Assembly (NCBI GenBank): GCA_003455715.1
Contig: DMQJ01000146.1
Span: 735-8,741 of the forward strand
Length of the DNA stretch: 8,007 bases
Direction of reading: 5' to 3'
DNA from: Acidimicrobiaceae bacterium
GTDB taxonomy: Bacteria; Actinomycetota; Acidimicrobiia; Acidimicrobiales; Ilumatobacteraceae
Part shown: one piece after another, positions 6,808 to 8,007 of the stretch
Layout: the number at the start of each line of letters is the position of its first letter
Position numbering within the stretch: the first letter of the stretch is position 1
The notes under the pieces: generated by a model
Told to the model about the DNA's origin: nothing
Database searches by the model: none
The model's input: only the letters and a program-made list of their open reading frames with translations
Translations under genes and position numbers: made by a program

Positions 6808-7497
6808 TCAACCACTTGCCAAGGCGGAGAAGAACGACATGTCGATGCAGATGAACGTCGCCGTCGACCTTGCCACCACCGTGCCATCGGCGGTGGTGAG
6901 CTCGCCGGTCATGAACAGCTTGCGTCGCTCGCGACCCGACATCCGCACACGGCACTCCAAGGGCACACCGATGGGCACCCCTGCCTCATAGCGAACACCC
7001 AACTCTCCGGTGAACCCGGGTTGCTTGAGGATGTTGAGCACGAAGCCGTAGACGTCGTCGAATAGCGCAGCGACGATGCCACCATGGCTTCGGCCTGGAG
7101 CGCCTTCGTGCCCTGCCCGCAACGTGAGCGTCGCCACGGCTTCGTCGCCATCACGCCGCACCTCGATGTCGAGGCCCCACGGGCTGGCTCGGCCCGACAC
7201 GGGACGCTCGTCGTACGTGGTCATCAGGTCGCCGTCGGCAGGCGGCTCGCCCCACTGGCCGTCGCGCCGTACCTCTGCCCGCGACCGCCCCGCCCCTTCT
7301 CCGAGCCGAGCCGTCAACGCATCGAGGGTTGCGGTGAGTTCGTCGAGCACCTCCACCGAGGCGTGATGGCCGACGAGCGCATGGCCGATGTCGCGCACCG
7401 TACGGCCAGCACGAGCGCGTGCTTCGGTGACCGCATCGGGGTGGTCGGGTTGCGCGACATGCATCAACGGGTCGAGGTGTGCCTCGTTCGACGTCAT
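6808..7497 (-). CDS. PaaI-like hotdog-fold acyl-CoA thioesterase
   Basis: The protein is 229 aa and probably cytoplasmic. The C-terminal half is a hotdog domain. RSHGGIVAALFDDVYG (136-151) is the PaaI/THEM4-type motif, with His138-Gly-Gly and Asp147 or Asp148 expected to act in hydrolysis of the thioester. Family-typical strands follow: LGVRYEAGVPIGVPLECRVRM (166-186) and FMTGELTTADGTVVARSTATFICID (195-219). The first 70 residues are probably helical (VTEARARAGRTVRDIGHALVG, VEVLDELTATLDALTARL), an extension often seen in actinobacterial PaaI-family proteins. The predicted role is hydrolysis of acyl-CoA or aryl-CoA; chain length and substrate are unknown. ATG 7497 is supported by GGTGA (7508-7504) six bases upstream and lies 15 bases after the ABC ATPase stop. 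Its stop is 31 bases before the P450 start, so the three genes look co-transcribed. Confidence 0.88.
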   Translation of the reverse strand: MTSNEAHLDPLMHVAQPDHPDAVTEARARAGRTVRDIGHALVGHHASVEVLDELTATLDALTARLGEGAGRSRAEVRRDGQWGEPPADGDLMTTYDERPVSGRASPWGLDIEVRRDGDEAVATLTLRAGHEGAPGRSHGGIVAALFDDVYGFVLNILKQPGFTGELGVRYEAGVPIGVPLECRVRMSGRERRKLFMTGELTTADGTVVARSTATFICIDMSFFSALASG

Positions 7498-7503
7498 GTC
7501 ACA

Positions 7504-7508
7504 TCACC
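7504..7508 (-). promoter_or_regulatory. Ribosome binding site of the thioesterase gene
   Basis: GGTGA on the minus strand is six bases before ATG 7497. A start-stop pair ATGTGA (7504-7499) overlaps it immediately upstream, and the ABC ATPase stop is only a few bases further up. The layout permits translational coupling within the operon. Confidence 0.55.
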
Positions 7509-7512
7509 GTAG

Positions 7513-8007
7513 CTAGGTGGTCAGTTCCAGCACCCGGTCGGCCGCAGCGGTCACCAACTCGTCGTGTGTGGCGGCCAGCACTGCCGCCCCGGCCACCGCC
7601 GCCCGCCGGAGTTCCGCAACCACTGCCTCGGCGTGGCGACCGTCTTGATAGCTGGTGGGTTCGTCGACCAGCAGCACCTTCGGCACCACAGCAACGGCTC
7701 GCGCCACCGCCGCGCGCTGCTGCTGACCCATCGACACCTGGTCGAGCCCACGATCGGCGAGCGCCGCAAGGTCGAGCCGCTCGAACAGATCACCCAGGGC
7801 AACCCCGGCACGACGCCCGCCGATGGCATCGGTGACGTTCTCCTCGATCGTCAGTTCGGGCGCCAGTCCCAACACCTGCGGCACGATCGCCAGCCGACTC
7901 CATGGCGCATCCGGATGTGGCGCGTGCCCGGCCACCGATGCCGCACCGCTGTCGGGCACACACAGCCCCGCCAACACGGCCAGCAGCGTGGACTTGCCGC
8001 TGCCCGA
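7513..8007 (-). CDS. ABC transporter ATP-binding protein, N-terminus cut by the right window edge
   Basis: 164 residues are visible, starting inside Walker A (SGSGKSTLLAVLAGL) at the edge. The remaining motifs are in order: Q-loop IVPQVLGLAPELTIEENV (Gln44 of the visible part), signature VSMGQQQRAAVARA (91-104), Walker B VLLVDEPTS (111-119), D-loop YQD, and H-loop ATHD (146-149). The domain ends soon after the H-loop, so this is a short stand-alone ATPase. The wording resembles MacB/LolD/FtsE-type exporter ATPases, with the membrane partner presumably encoded upstream outside the window; importer or exporter is undecided. Two deviations stand out: VSMGQ in place of LSGGQ and SYQD in place of SALD. 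The catalytic Glu, Walker lysine and H-loop His are intact, so it is probably active. It is 15 bases upstream of the thioesterase. Confidence 0.92.
   Translation of the reverse strand, partial: SGSGKSTLLAVLAGLCVPDSGAASVAGHAPHPDAPWSRLAIVPQVLGLAPELTIEENVTDAIGGRRAGVALGDLFERLDLAALADRGLDQVSMGQQQRAAVARAVAVVPKVLLVDEPTSYQDGRHAEAVVAELRRAAVAGAAVLAATHDELVTAAADRVLELTT

Noticed and set aside
6777..6887. N-terminal extension of 37 residues on the P450
   Set aside because: The extension is Arg/Ser-rich, overlaps the end of the thioesterase gene and lies upstream of a strong GGAGG ribosome binding site placed for ATG 6776.

Overview
The window comes from a high-GC bacterium, most likely an actinobacterium. 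The signs are a TopA with no zinc fingers, GxYGPYV repeats and a lysine/alanine tail, GTG starts, and a Tat-exported protein whose C-terminus (PVRVYDSR ... IIDVTGYYR) resembles secreted proteins I associate with Acidimicrobiia such as Ilumatobacter. The lineage below phylum is inference. The window is almost fully coding: six genes, two of them cut by the window edges, and no gene-free stretch longer than about 110 bases.

Left part (1-2717, minus strand): a Tat-signal secreted protein of unknown function is followed after 34 bases by a large STAND/LuxR-type P-loop ATPase regulator that runs off the left edge. The regulator has no in-frame stop from its GTG start to the edge. Its DNA-binding end, if it has one, lies outside the window.

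Middle (2718-5466): a compact divergent promoter region separates the secreted-protein gene from topA (DNA topoisomerase I, plus strand, 880 aa). It holds a perfect 9+9 bp inverted repeat with a 9-nt spacer. A TTGACAA heptamer sits on that spacer and can be read as a -35 element in both directions. topA has no visible Shine-Dalgarno sequence and may be leaderless.

Right part (5467-8007, minus strand): a 92-bp convergent intergenic region carries a terminator-like hairpin and an AT-rich palindrome. Beyond it lies an apparent operon, in transcription order: ABC transporter ATPase (5' end off the right edge), PaaI-like hotdog thioesterase, and a cytochrome P450. The tight gaps (15 and 31 bases) and clear ribosome binding sites suggest co-transcription. 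A hydrophobic acyl or lipid-like compound that is thioesterified, oxidised and transported would fit, but no substrate can be read from the sequence.

I see no CRISPR array, tRNA, rRNA, insertion sequence or phage module. The part most worth a second look is the palindromic divergent promoter between topA and the secreted-protein/regulator pair.
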